The notes beneath the pieces were generated by a model. That model was not told the origin of the DNA, ran no database searches, and saw only the letters and a list, made by a program, of their open reading frames with translations. Source: Stomoxys calcitrans (Eukaryota > Arthropoda > Insecta > Diptera > Muscidae). From it: a DNA stretch of 64,000 bases. The position numbers and the translations under genes are program-made. Positions 21,120-32,874 of this stretch are shown here, in pieces. The first letter of the stretch is position 1; every line of letters begins with the position of its first letter. Location of the stretch: the NCBI RefSeq assembly GCF_963082655.1, contig NC_081554.1, forward strand, positions 43,024,854-43,088,853, in the 5' to 3' direction.

Positions 21120-21626
21120 TTAAGGAACTGGGGATACTGCTCTCATATTAATGAGTGCAGTCCTTCTACTTCTTTTTGCAGAGTCTGACGGCGTGCCGCA
21201 TAGCGGCTCCACTTGCTAGAGAAGTTTTAACATGGCAAAATCTTATATATAAAAATCAGAAACGCCAGATCTCGGAGATAGCACCACCTATCTCCGAGAT
21301 CTGGCGTTTCTGAAAATTAGGGTAAGGGGGAGGGTCCGCCCCCCCTTCAGATATCAAAAAATGTAGTACCCTATTTTCGCCACGGGGCCAATATGTACCA
21401 TATGTGAAAATTTCAAGAAAATCGGTTCTGCCATTTCTGAGTCTATAAGGAACACACAAAAAAACAAACCTACAAACAAACACAAATTGATTTTTATATA
21501 TAAGATTTTGCCATGTTAAAACTTCTCTACCAAGTGGAGCCCCTATGCGGCACGCCGTCAGACTCAGCAAAAAGAAGTAGAAGGACTGCATTCATTAATA
21601 TGAGAGCAGTATCCCCAGTTCCTTAA
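21120..21626. repeat. Fold-back palindrome (inverted duplication of SINE body and Helentron-like head)
   Basis: Outer arms 21120-21258 and 21488-21626 are 139 bp each with only 4 mismatches; each contains SINE body and 'tcttatatataaaaatca'. Inner arms 21256-21281 and 21288-21313 are 26 bp each and perfectly complementary around the 6-base centre 'caccac' (21282-21287). The left half equals the reverse complement of the right half minus 177 bp, with a 3-base 'tca' at the deletion joint. The right half includes the first ~225 bp of the Helentron-like repeat in minus orientation. Confidence 0.9.
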
Positions 21627-23065
21627 TTTTGTGTGCTCTCATATAGTACCCTAAAAACAAAAATTTGGTATCCAAATTTCGGATGGGGTACCTAGGGGGG
21701 CTGCTCCACCCTAAAACCTACCACACATATATTTAGACCAATCACGACAATATGGTACTCAAATCAAAGGTATTTAGCATAAGAAAACATATCTGATATC
21801 CAATTGCCAGACCAAGTGCTAGGGGGACCACCCCAAGCCCCCAAACACCCCTAAATCGGACATATTTACCGACCATGGCAATATGGGACTCAAATGAAAG
21901 GTATTTGCCAGTAAAATACGAATCTGATATCCAAATGTGGGACCACGTTTCTGAGGGTCCACCCCTTTCCCTAAACACCCCCCAAACAGGACTTATTTAC
22001 TGACCATGGGAATATGGGGCTTAAATAAAAGGTATTTGAATGCAGAGTACGAATCTGATATCCAAATATGGGACCAAGTGTTTGGTAGGCCGCCTCTCAC
22101 CAAAAACATCCCCCAAAGGGGTCAAATTTACGAACATAGCAATATGGGGCTCAAATGAAAGGTCTTTGGGAGTAAAGCACGAATTTGATATAAATATTCG
22201 GAAAAAGTGTCTATGGGGCCACCCCACCCCCACAACACCACCCAAATAGTAAGTATTTTCTGACTACTGCAATATAAGGCTCAAATAAGAGGGTTTTTAA
22301 AGTGAAACAACACCCCAATAGGACGTATTTGCTCACCAAGACAACTTGGGTCTTAAAGAGAGTGGAACTAAATATTCATAAGTTTTAGGGCCAATACCCC
22401 AAACCGGATACCCCAAACCTGAGTTTTGCAATAAGGAGTTTAAATGAGATTAGAAAACGAATTTGATATCCAATTTTGAGAGCAATGGCAATATGGGGTT
22501 CAAATAAATGATATATAAATATATGAGAATAGAGCACGTTGCTGATATATTTTCCGGGCTTAGTGTTTGGGCGACCACCCTAATCCCCAAAACACCTCTA
22601 AATCGGCCATATATACCGACCATGTCAATGTGCAGCATAAATAAAAGGTATTGGAGGGTAGAGCAAGAATTGATACCCACTTTCGGGACCAATTTTCTTG
22701 GGGTCCACCGCTTTCCTAAAATATGGGCTACAAATAAATCATATAATCATATACGAGAATAGAGCACGTTGCTGATATATTTTCCGGGCTTAGTGTTTGG
22801 GGGACCACGCCAATCCCCACAACACCCCTAAATCGGCCATATTTACCGACCATGACAATGTGGGGCTTAAATGAAATGTATTGGGGCGTAGAGCAAGACT
22901 TGATACCCACTTTCGGGACCAATTTTCTGCTGGGTCTACCCCTTTCCCAAAATACCCCACAAACAGCAATTTTTTTCTAACCATCGCAATATGGGGCTCA
23001 AATAAAGGTATTTGGGAGTAGAATACGAATTTGATATCCAAAGGTAAGACCATGTTTTTAGGGCA
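21627..23065 (+). repeat. Helentron-like tandem-unit repeat, array 1
   Basis: Starts with 'tgtgtgctctcatatagtac', continuing the order seen at 57105, then about eleven units of ~120-135 bp marked by 'gaccatggcaatatggg', 'ctcaaatgaaaggtatttg' and 'gaatctgatatccaa', each with a C-rich 'ccacccc' segment. The family name is tentative and rests on the 'ttatatataaaaatca' head followed by 'gactcagaaacggctgaacc' in sister copies. No protein is encoded. Confidence 0.6.
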
Positions 23066-23745
23066 TCACCCCTTTCCATATAAACCGATCTTGGGACTTG
23101 ACTTCTTGAGCCTCTAGAGGGCGCAATTCTTATCCGATTGGAATGAAATTTCGCACGAAGTTTTTTGTTATGATATCCAACAACTGTGCGAAGTTAGTTT
23201 CAAATCGGTTCATAACCTGATATAGCTGCCATATAAACCGATCTTGAATCTTGACTTCTTGAGCTTCTAGAATGCGCAATTCCTATCCGATTTGGCTGAA
23301 ATTTTGCATGACGTATTTTATTATGACTTCCAACAACTGTGCCATATAGGGTTCAAATCGGTTAATAACCTGATATAGCTGCCATATAAACTGATCTGGG
23401 ATCTTGACCTTTAGCCTCTAGAGGTCGTAATTATTATCCGATTTGCCTGAAATTTTGTACCACGGATCTGAATGGTCTGAATCCGTCTATAGCCTGATAC
23501 AGCACCCATATAAATCGATTTCTCTATTTTACTGCTTGAGCCTCCAAAGGGCGCAATTCTTATTCGAATTGGGTGACATTTTACACAGGTCTCCAACATA
23601 TAATTTAATTGTGGTCCGAACCGGACCATATCTTGATATCGCCCTTTTTTGCTAAGGAGGGATGCCGGGAAAATAACTCGACAAATGCGATCCATGGTGG
23701 AGGGTATATAAGATTCGGCCCGGCCGAACTTATAAATTAGCCTAG
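23066..23745 (-). repeat. DINE-1/mini-me-like element, units and 5' terminus
   Basis: Four units of ~150 bp ('ccatataaaccgatcttg', 'gagggcgcaattcttatcc') end in 'gatccatggtggagggtata' and 'cggcccggccgaactta' (23690-23735). The core end is missing at the left, where it abuts the Helentron-like array. Confidence 0.75.
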
Positions 23746-23756
23746 GCACATGTGTA

Positions 23757-24642
23757 TATCCTTATCCACCATAGGATAGGAGGTATATTCTTTTAGTCAT
23801 TCTGTTTGTAACGCATCGAAATATCCATTTCCGACCTTACATAGTGTATATATTTTGGATCTTTGTAAAATTCTAAGACGATTTAATGATGTCCGTGTGT
23901 CTGTACGGCTGGCCGTCCGAGTGTCCGTCAGTTGCAACCACATTATAGTCTTTAAAAATTTATATGTTGAGTTGAAATCTTGCACTGACTCGTATTTCTT
24001 CTATACGCAGGTTAAGTACTTAAATGGGCCACATCGGAATATGTTTGGATATAGCTGCCATAAAGGCCTATAGGGTCATTTAGTTTAAGTCTTAACCCTA
24101 TAACAGGCGCATTTATTACCAGATTTAGCTGAAATTCAAAACAGTGAGTTTTATTAGGCCCTTCGATACCCGAACCAAAAATCTGCCGATTTTGGGTCTT
24201 AGACTTACAACAGGCTCATTTATTAACCGACTTCGCTGAAATTTGGAACAGTGAGTTGTAATGAGACTCCCAACATCTGTCCCGAAAATGGGATAGCTGC
24301 CATAGAGACCAATATTCATCTTAAGGGCCTAACGATCATAAAAGACGCTGAAATTTGAAACAAAAATTTGAAATTTCCAACATTCAACCCAAATATGGGC
24401 CAGGTCGGACCATATTTTGACATAACTGTCATGTAGATCGATCATCTGAGTTAGGGCTTAATCACATGAACGGCACACTTATTACCCGATTTTGCTGAAA
24501 TTTCGAACTGTTACTTGTATAGAGTTGCTCGGCACCTGAACCACATATATTACCACATATGGTGTTATAATAAATTTTGATAATATATATATCCAGGGGT
24601 ATCAAAGTTCGGCACGGCCAAACGTAACGCGTTTTTACTTGT
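23757..24642 (-). repeat. DINE-1/mini-me-like element
   Basis: Terminus 'ccaccataggataggaggta' at 23765, 'tagtcattctgtttgtaac', a TA stretch and a short GTCY-like tract ('gtccgtgtgtctgtacggc', ~23890). Diverged units ('ttaccagatttagctgaaat') follow, and the other terminus is 'aaagttcggcacggccaaac ... ttttacttg' at 24605-24642. Both ends are visible. The last ~515 bp are duplicated at 26935-27500. Confidence 0.7.
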
Positions 24643-24690
24643 TTGATTTGTATTCTTTTTGAGGCGTCTTGATATGAATTCATATTGGAC
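24125..24690. repeat. Duplicated block, copy A (partner 26935-27545)
   Basis: The block matches 26935-27545 in order and orientation, including 'taggcccttcgatacccgaa', 'tatccaggggtatcaaagtt' and 48 bases beyond the DINE-1 terminus ('gatttgtattc.ttttgagg', 'tatgaattcatat'). Sharing sequence outside the element shows that DNA was duplicated, not that two independent insertions occurred. Confidence 0.8.
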
Positions 24691-25095
24691 CAAATTTGGA
24701 CCGATCTGGGCCAAACTGACGAGGGATGTCGAAGGGACCAATGCAAATCACTGTTCCAAATTTTAGCAAAATCGGATAATAAATGTGGCTATTATGGGCC
24801 TAAGACCCGGTCTATATGGGGGCTATATCAAGATATAGTCCAATATAGCCCATCTTCGAATTTAATCTGCTTATGGACAAAAAAAGAATCTGTGTAAAAT
24901 TTCAGCTCAATATCTGTATTTTTAAAGACTGTAGCGTGATTTCAACAGACAGACGGACGGACATGTCTAGATCGTCTTAGATTTTTACGCTGATCAAGAA
25001 TATATATACTTTATAGGGTCGGAAATGTATATTTCGATGTGCTGCAAACGGAATGAGAAAATGAATATACCGCAATTCTTCGGTGGTGGGTATAA
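24691..25095 (+). repeat. DINE-1/mini-me-like element, last unit, core and 3' end
   Basis: One to two units ('ccaaatttggaccgatctgg'), a short GACR tract 'cagacagacggacggac' (~24950), core 'atgtctagatcgtcttag', 'atatatatactttatagggt' and terminus 'cttcggtggtgggtataaaa' at ~25095. The 5' part is missing. Confidence 0.8.
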
Positions 25096-26130
25096 AAAAA
25101 AGTAAGAGCGGGCTAAGTTCGGCCGGGCCGAATCTTATAGAGTTCTAGAGTTTTATGCGCGGTATCTCTTTTTAGGCAAACAAAGAATATTGAATAAGAA
25201 CTGTTATGCTATTGGAACTATATCAAATTATAGTCCGATTCGGACTATAAATGAATGCTGAACATTGTAGAACTCATTGTGTGATATTTCAATTCATTCG
25301 GATAAGAATTGCGCCTTGTAGGGGCTCAAGAAGCAAAATCGGGAGATAGGTTTATATGGGAGCTATATCAAGCCATTGATTGATTCAAACCATATTAGAT
25401 ACGTATGTTGAAGGCCATGAGAGAAGCCGTTGTACAAAATTTCAGCCAAATCGAATGAGAATTGCGCCCTCTAGAGATTCAAGAAGTCAAGATCCCAGAT
25501 CGGTTCATATGGCAGCTATATCAGGTTCTATACCGATTTACGCTATACTTAGCACAGTTATTGGAAGTCATAACAAAACACCTCATGCAAAATTTCAGCC
25601 AAATCGGATGAGAATTGCCTGCGTTATTGACTCAAGAAGTGAAGATCCAAGATCGGTTTATATGACAGCTATACCAGATTATGGACCGATTTGAAACATA
25701 CTTAGCACAGTTGTTGGAAGTGCTACCCAAACACTACGTGCAAAATCTCAGTTAAATCGGATGAGCACTGCGCCCTCTAGAGGCTCAAGAAGTCAAGACC
25801 CAAGATCGGTTTATGTGGCAGCTATTACAAAACATGGACCGATTTAAACCATACTAAGCGTAGTTGTTGGAAGTGCTACCCAAACACTACGTGCAAAATT
25901 TAAGTTAAATCGGACGAGAAATGCGCCCTCCAGAGGCTCAAGAAGTCACGACCCATGATCGGTTTATATGGCAGCTGTATCAAAACATGGACCGATTTAA
26001 ACCATGCTTAGCGTGGTTGTTGGAAGTGCTACCCAAACACTACGTAAAAAATTTAAGTTAAATCGGACGAGAATTGCGCCCTCTAGAGGCTCAAGACGTC
26101 AAGACCCAAGATAGGTTTATATGGCAGATC
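25096..26130 (+). repeat. DINE-1/mini-me-like element, 5' terminus and units
   Basis: Opens with 'aagtaagagcgggctaag' and 'ttcggccgggccgaatctta' (25100-25138), followed by six or so ~150-bp units ('gcgccctctagaggctcaag', 'tatggcagctatatc'). The core end is missing. At about 26130 the orientation flips to minus-strand units. Confidence 0.75.
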
Positions 26131-27500
26131 GCAGACCGATGGTCCAGATCGCAGGCCGATCTGCCGATTTTGAGTCTTAGGCCTATAACAGGCGCACTTA
26201 TTACTCGACTTCGCTGAAATTTGGAACAGTGAGTTGAATCAGAATTCCCAACATCTGTCCCGACTATGGTCCAAATCGAGCTATATTTGGATTTACCTGC
26301 CATAGAGACCGATCTTCAGTTTTAGGGTCTAAAGACCAAAAAAAGGCGCATTTATTCTCCGATTTTGCTGAAATTTGCAACAGTGAGTTGCACTAGGGGC
26401 TTTGACATTCGACCCGAATATGATTTATATCGGACCATATTTACATATAGCTGGCATATAGACCGATATGCTGATTGAGGGTATTAAGCCTATAACAGGC
26501 GAGTTTCTTAACGGATTTCGCTTAAATTCAGAGCAGTGAGTTCTATTAGGCCCGTCGATATCCGAACCAAAAATTGTCCAAATCGGAGCATATTTGGATG
26601 TAGCTGCCATATAGACCAATCTGCCGATTTTGGGTCTTAGGCATAAAGCAGGCGCACTTATTACCCAAATTCGCTGAAATTTTGAATAGTGTCCCGAATA
26701 TGGTCCAGACTGGGCTAAAATTAGAAATAGCTGCCATAGAAATCAATCTTCAGCTTTAGGGTCTAAAGGCCATAAAAGGCGCATTTATCCTTCGATTTTG
26801 CTGAAATTTGAAACAGTAAGTTAAACTAGGAGCCTCGACATCTGACCCGAATATGGTGTATATCGGACCATATTTACATATAGCTGCCATATTGACCGAT
26901 ATGCCGATTTAGGGTCTTAAGCCCATAACAGGCGCATTTATTACCCGATTTTGCTGAAACTTAAAACAGTAAGTTTTATTAGGCCCTTCGATACCCGAAC
27001 CAAAAATCTACCCATTTTGCGTTTTAGACTTACAACAGGCTCATTTACAAACCGACTTCTCTGAAATTTGGAACAGTGAGTTGTATTGAGACTCCCAACA
27101 TCTGTCCCGAAAATGGTCCAGACCTGGCTATATTTAGATAGAGCTGCCATAGAGACCAATCTTCAGCTTTAGGTCCTAGCGATCATAAAAGACGCTGAAA
27201 TTTGTAACAGTGAGATGGTTTTAGACTCTCAACATCCAACCCAATTATAGTCCAGGTTGGACCATATTTAGATATAGCTGTCATGTAGATCGATCATCCC
27301 AGTTAGGGCTCAATCACATGAACGGCACACTCATTACCCGGTTTTTGCTGAAATTTCGAACTGTTACTTGTATAGAGTTTCTCGGCACTGAACCACATAT
27401 GATTACCACATATGGTGTTATAATAAATTTTGATAATGTATATATCCAGGGGTATCAAAGTTCGGCACGGCCAAACGTGACGCGTTTTTACTTGTTTGAT
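26131..27500 (-). repeat. DINE-1-type units, long minus-strand run with 5' terminus
   Basis: About eight diverged units ('attacccgattttgctgaaa', 'atagctgccatagagacc'), ending at 27450-27500 in 'aaagttcggcacggccaaac' and 'ttttacttg'. The last ~565 bp are copy B of the duplicated block at 24125-24690. Confidence 0.75.
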
Positions 27501-27545
27501 TTGTATTCCTTTTGAGGCGTCTTGGTATGAATTCATATGTGTTTT
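26935..27545. repeat. Duplicated block, copy B (partner 24125-24690)
   Basis: Direct repeat of copy A about 2.8 kb away, somewhat diverged, with the same sequence beyond the element end ('ttttgaggcgtcttggtatg'). Confidence 0.8.
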
Positions 27546-28335
27546 AAGGGACCACTGTTGCTACTCCGATGTAAGCCATGTGATTGGTAGGCCCTAAAAA
27601 ACTTGCACTGGGTGTAAATTTATTCGATTGTTCACTTTTCGTTTATTCTCCAAATTACAATAGTTTTAAGCGAATTTCTTGGAATAAACAGCCTTTGGCA
27701 AAAAGCAAAACCAAATGGTACAGCGTATGCCAAGTTCGGCTTAGCTGATTTTAATAACGCCTTAACTTGTTTTGATTTACTTTGTATGTTCCCTAATCAT
27801 ATTATCCTGCTGCATAAATCACATGAAATGTAAATTATGAAAAAATTTACAAATCACAAACACACGTATATATTTTTTTTTCTTACATAATTGAATTTCA
27901 CACATACATGATTATATATAACAGAAATATTATTCATATGCAAATGGATTACCAAATCATATTTCAATGCATTGATTTTTGCGATGATAATGCGAATCAA
28001 CCACCCACCCACCAGACTTGCAAACATTTCAAATGACAGCATTATTTTAATATGAAATATTTCATTATGTTAAGATTTGAAACGGAATTATGTTGCAGCG
28101 TTTTTTTATCAACCCTACATTAAAAGTTTGTAAAGGAAATCATGAAAATGTAGAGGATTTGGGAAAATGGTATAATAAAATGAATGAATTTTATTGAAAT
28201 ACAGACGAAATGCTATGAAGGATTTAATGTGAATGGAAATATTTAAGGAAAGTTTTATTCAATTATACTCAGTTTCTCCTTCAATTTTATAAAAGTTGAA
28301 TTGTTTCCCAGGATTGTTTCCATGGTGTTGGACTC
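27546..28335. other. Unassigned AT-rich stretch
   Basis: No gene or recognised element. A short phrase near 27725-27770 ('ccaagttcggcttagctgat', 'cgccttaacttg') looks like a weak relic of a DINE-1 5' terminus. The rest may be unique DNA. Confidence 0.4.
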
Positions 28336-28428
28336 GGAGGCCAACGTAGCGCAGAGGTTAGCATGTCCGCCTATGACGTTTAACGCCTGGATTCGAATCC
28401 TGCCGAGACCCGACCTCAAAACCGAGAT
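28336..28428 (+). repeat. SINE head (tRNA-like part only)
   Basis: Plus-strand tRNA-like head with box A 'tagcgcaggttagca'-type sequence (full: 'tagcgcagaggttagcatg') at ~28357 and box B 'ggattcgaatcc' at ~28389, ending shortly after 'tgccgagacc'. The body is missing. Because the SINE body is absent, this is a truncated copy and not a functional tRNA gene. Confidence 0.8.
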
Positions 28429-29104
28429 AAAAGCTAAAACAAGCTAATTCTCTAGTTGCATGTGAATTAGACTTAACGAAATTCCGTACACTGAAAGCGA
28501 ACATCTTTCACTCTATTTTGAAAATATATGTCAAACTTTAAACATTTATACACCAGTTGTTAAATCCATTTACCGACTCCAAAACAGAAACAATAAAAAA
28601 CGGAATTATTCACCAGATGTTGTAATTATTGTTAAACTACTCTCTTGAAAACATTAAGCGAATTCAGAAGAAACACCAAATCAAACCCATTCTTGTCAAT
28701 ATTAGGTTTTCAAACGGACACCAATTTTTATATAAAAGAAATCCTAACACATTCCAACTATAGGCTCCTTAAAATTGCAGTTCAATTGAGGAAACAAATC
28801 TAATACATTCGTCGTACACTTATCGCGGATTGGTCTACGTCAAACACTTAGTTAATGATAACCAAATTTGTATTGATCACATCAATATGCTGGTTACTCT
28901 TTTTCGCTCTGCTGGAACTAGAAGAGAACAATATAACGTAGATACTTGCTATAACAATAATGATGAGAATCCTTTTAATTAAATTTTTCATGGAATTAAA
29001 CCCTTTTAAACCATATTTTATTTATTTTTATTTGTATTTCAAACAAAATAACTTTGGCTTTCTACACATAAATTTGAAATCAAAGATTTTTACTGTCTAC
29101 CGTT
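28429..29104. other. Unassigned AT-rich stretch
   Basis: No gene or recognised transposon. AT-rich with short, motif-free open frames. Confidence 0.4.
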
Positions 29105-29267
29105 TGTGCAATGTTTGTCAATATGTTGTTTCATCGTAATGAAAGGGAAAGTGATAGAGCCAATCTACACCTGATGGTCAGGGTCCTAGCGCGACAGAAG
29201 CCAGGAGTGAAAATTGTGCACATAAATGCTCAGAGCCTTAAGAACAAAATTGATGAGTTTCGCTATA

Positions 29268-29524
29268 TAGGTTGCCCAAAAAGTAATTGCGGACTTTTCA
29301 TATAGTCGGCGTTGACAAATTTTTTCACAACCTGTAACTCTGTAAATGCATTCTTTCTTCTGTCAGTTATCAGCTGTTACTTTTAGCTTGCTTTAGAAAA
29401 AAAGTGTTAAAAAAGTATATTTGATTAAAGTTCATTCTAAGGTTTATTAAAAATGCATTTACTTTCTTTTAAAAAATCTTTTTTTTTCTTTTTTTTTTTT
29501 TCCTTTACTTTTTGGGCAACCCAA
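29268..29524 (+). mobile_element. Mariner-derived MITE, copy 2
   Basis: Flanked by TA (29266-29267, 29525-29526), within the endonuclease of the CR1/Jockey-like element. The left end is one base short of consensus (TAGGTTGCCC). A T-rich expansion at 29478-29504 lies just inside the right end. Contains 'atagtcggcgttgacaaatt' and 'tcagttatcagctgttac'. Confidence 0.9.
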
Positions 29525-30057
29525 TATTTGAGGAATTCGGTGTTAACGTTATTGTGGTCTCTTAGATATGATTACAACCACATTATGGGAATAGGTTGGT
29601 ATCCGTAGATAGTTACAGATTTTTAAAATCCGATCGGGATGGCAGAGTGGTAGAGTTGCTATCTATTGTATATAAGACATGACATAGATTGCTTCGTCTG
29701 GTTCAACAGACACAGTCGAATATATTTTTGCCGAATTGCACTGTTTGCGTAAGAAAGTTCTGTTTTGGGTTTGTATACCGTCCTAATAAGAGGATGAAAT
29801 ATGATAACTTTGTGAAGAGACTTGAGGTTGTAAACTGGTGACTTTAATAGTAATGTGCTTGAAGATACACATTTGACGGGGAGCATGCAATCAATAGGGT
29901 TGCATGTTGTTAATTCCAATATTGCCACACACTATACAACGACAACAGAGATTCTTATTGACTTGTTCTTCGCAAGTTCCAAGACTAATGGGAAGCCATA
30001 TGATCAATTGTCGGCACCCCTAGATTCCATTTGAATGCCATACGTACAGAGATTATA

Positions 30058-30294
30058 TTGGGTTGCCCAAAAAGTAATTGCGGATTTTTTCTATAGTCGG
30101 CGTTGACAAATTTTTTCACAACTTGTAACTCTGTAAATGCATTTTTTCTTCTGTCAGTTATCAGCTGTTACATTTAGCTTGCTTTAGAAAAAAAGTGTAA
30201 AAAAAGTATATTTGATTAAAGTTCATTCTAAGTTTCATTAAAAATGCATTTACTTTCTTTTAAAAAATCCGCAATTACTTTTTGGGCAACCCAA
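30058..30294 (+). mobile_element. Mariner-derived MITE, copy 3
   Basis: A 237-bp element with intact TTGGGTTGCCC ends and flanking TA on both sides (30056-30057, 30295-30296). It lies between the endonuclease and RT parts of the CR1/Jockey-like element. It is very similar to copy 2, 530 bp away. Confidence 0.92.
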
Positions 30295-32075
30295 TAGAAA
30301 CATTGATTATAACTCACTACTTTGTGAAAATGATACCGTTGAGTAGCAGGAGCTTTATGGTATGTCTTACGTGTTCTTCAACGTAATGCGAGTCAGATTT
30401 TCGACAAATATATTCCGATGAAGACCCGAACTGTTCTTGCGAATGGGAATCAGTGGTTTGATGATGATATTAAAGTATTGATACATTATAGAGATTGTGC
30501 AAACCATCGATAGGGGCGTTTCAGAACACCTGAACTCTGTAATCATTACATGTGTGCGAGGAATCAGACCACTTCTTGTATAAAGACGAAGAAAATGCTG
30601 ATTTTAGTCGTAAATTTCAAGAGACATTGAACACGTAAGATACCTCGAGACATATTAAGTCAATTGGAATGGGAAGTGATAATGCATCATGATCATGCGA
30701 TATTAATAAGAGTTTCTTGAACGTACATTTCTATGAGAGTGAATTTAGTAACGTAGACAATAATAGTAACAACACCTCACCAGACATACCTTTTGATCTT
30801 GAGCGTTTTGAACAAAGCGATATCGTTAGCGTTGAAGAATCGATAAAGTCTAATGTCATTGTTTTTGATGGTATTGATCCGAGATTTTTTAAGGATAATT
30901 CTATCCTTTATTCTTCCGTATGTGTGCCATATTTTAAACAAAATATTTTAAAGAGCTGCTATCCACAGTCTTAGAAACGGGCAAGGATAGTCCCATTACC
31001 AAAGAATAACAAGGAACTTTGGCCAAAACTTTCACACATCTCTAAGATATTGGAGACTCTAGTCAAACAGAAAATATCAGGATATATTGCGAATAATTCG
31101 CTGCTAACAGATTTCATAGTTACACTTCTGCACTTTTGAAAGTAGTTGAAGAGCTAAGGAATGATATTGACAGCGATAAAGTTACTTTTCTCGTTCTTTT
31201 AGATCATTCGAAGGCATTTGATTCTGTAGATTCCAATATATTGTGCCTTAAACTGAAACACTTATTTAAATTTTCTGAAAAAACAAGGGATTTTATATTT
31301 TCTAATCTTTCGAATAGAAGCCAAGCAGTATGTGTTGATAGCCGTTGTTCTAGTTATCTTCCAGTCTCAAGAGGTGTTCCACCGGGGTCTGTATTGGGTC
31401 CACTCCTTTTTTCTTATATAGCAATTACCTTCGTGGACAGTTAGGAAACTGTGGCATTCATATGTATGACGACGACGTACAGCTGTACATGAGTTGGCGT
31501 ACTTCGCCTTAATAGTTACTTGGATAGGCTAAACACATTGGCAAACGCCAACGGACTACTTTTCAATCCAACAAAGTCAAAGTGCCTTGTGATTGGTAGG
31601 AATCGGGTGACAATGATCATGTCAGCACGACAGTGGACAGGACCTATGGCGTTTTACGGAATTTATATATAAGTCGACAATACACCCCTTTGTCCATAAG
31701 AAGCTAGGACATTTACATTGTCGTTAGATACATTATCTGACTTTGCCAGACAAGTATATGGTGTCTCATTTGAATCGTACCATAAGATACGATCGCTGCA
31801 AATGATTCACAAGATTATTTATACCAATGAACCGTCGTAGCTGGCCTCAGTATAGCGTTTTGCCAACTCTACAAGAGGAAAACTAGTAATAGAAATATGT
31901 CATCAATATCTTTGGAAAAATCTTCAAATTATAAGTAATGAACGACAGTTCAAATCTGCAATTTACAATCATTTTAATTAATTATTGGTTTTGTCTTCAT
32001 TTTTTGGTATCTTTTGTCTTTTGTATGGGTTTTATCATAATAAAAAAACAAAATACAAATACAAGTCTGTATTTT

Positions 32076-32874
32076 TAAAGCCTAACAAGTCAAAATAAAT
32101 GATGGATTATATTATAAGATATATCACCTACTAACCAATTTTGATCCTTAATCCCTATAGGACTAAATGCCTTTACATTTAAGTCTTTAGTTACAGTCTA
32201 AAACTGTATAATTTGTTGCCTTAAACGATAAGCAAACATTTGTATTTTTCAACCAAACACCAAAAAAAAAAAAAAAAATTATTTCAACTTCTTACTCAAG
32301 GAGCTACATGAAAATGTAGGAATAAAATCTTGCCCAACTTTTTCTCCTATTGTTGTACATAATTTAAAGTCACTTAGATAAAACATTCGGCTTCTCTAAA
32401 ATTATATTTTTTTCTGAATATTTTATGCATTTTCTGTTTGTTTTTTTTTTTTGCTTTCTTTCGCTCACGACACGCCTGAGTGCCAACAACATCATCTTAG
32501 ACGTCAACAGGATCATTATTACCATTTTAGCATACATAAATAGAAAATAAAGTACTACAGTCTAGGTACTGGGGTTAGATTCAGAAGAAATAAACCTCAT
32601 GGCGTAGATGTTATGGCAGATTGTCCTTGAATTTCAAATTAGCAGGAAACCACCACTCAATTTAAGTGACGCTGAATAAAATGTTAACGTTAGGAATATT
32701 GAAATATTTACATGTACACATTGAAATGTTATTACATTGAAGGTGGTAACCAATTTATCAATACTGAAGATGGAATATATGGTGCTTAAAAAAAATTTAT
32801 TGAATAAACTTGAACAGAAAATATTGACTTCTAAATAAAACCAGTATGTAAAGCAAAAGTCGGGCGGAGACGAC
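32076..32874. other. Unassigned AT-rich stretch
   Basis: No gene recognised. Contains a poly-A run near 32262-32278 and T-rich runs near 32430-32450. Possibly unique sequence. Confidence 0.4.

Larger units (their letters stand above)
29105..32075 (+). pseudogene. CR1/Jockey-like non-LTR retrotransposon, broken, hit by two MITEs
   Basis: Endonuclease blocks: IVHINAQSLKNKIDEF (29210-29260, resumed after a MITE as FEEFGVNVIVVS at 29527), FAELHCLRKKVLFGFVYRPN (~29730), NWxDFNSN (~29840) and YDQLSAPLDS (~30000). RT blocks: SIKSN, DGIDPRFFK (~30870), a LPKNN..L motif (~31000), LVLLDHSKAFDSVDSNIL (~31190), VSRGVPPGSVLGPLLFS (~31365), then MYDDDVQLYM at ~31460, where the usual YADD reads YDDD. The 3' end is an A-rich tail near 32040-32070. 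Stops and frameshifts are scattered throughout. The family assignment rests on motif order and is inferred; RT and endonuclease identity is firm. Confidence 0.8.

Noticed and set aside
28336..28428. Possible tRNA gene with canonical A and B boxes
   Set aside because: The sequence is the head of the dispersed SINE family, no convincing full cloverleaf with acceptor pairing is visible, and copies recur across the window.
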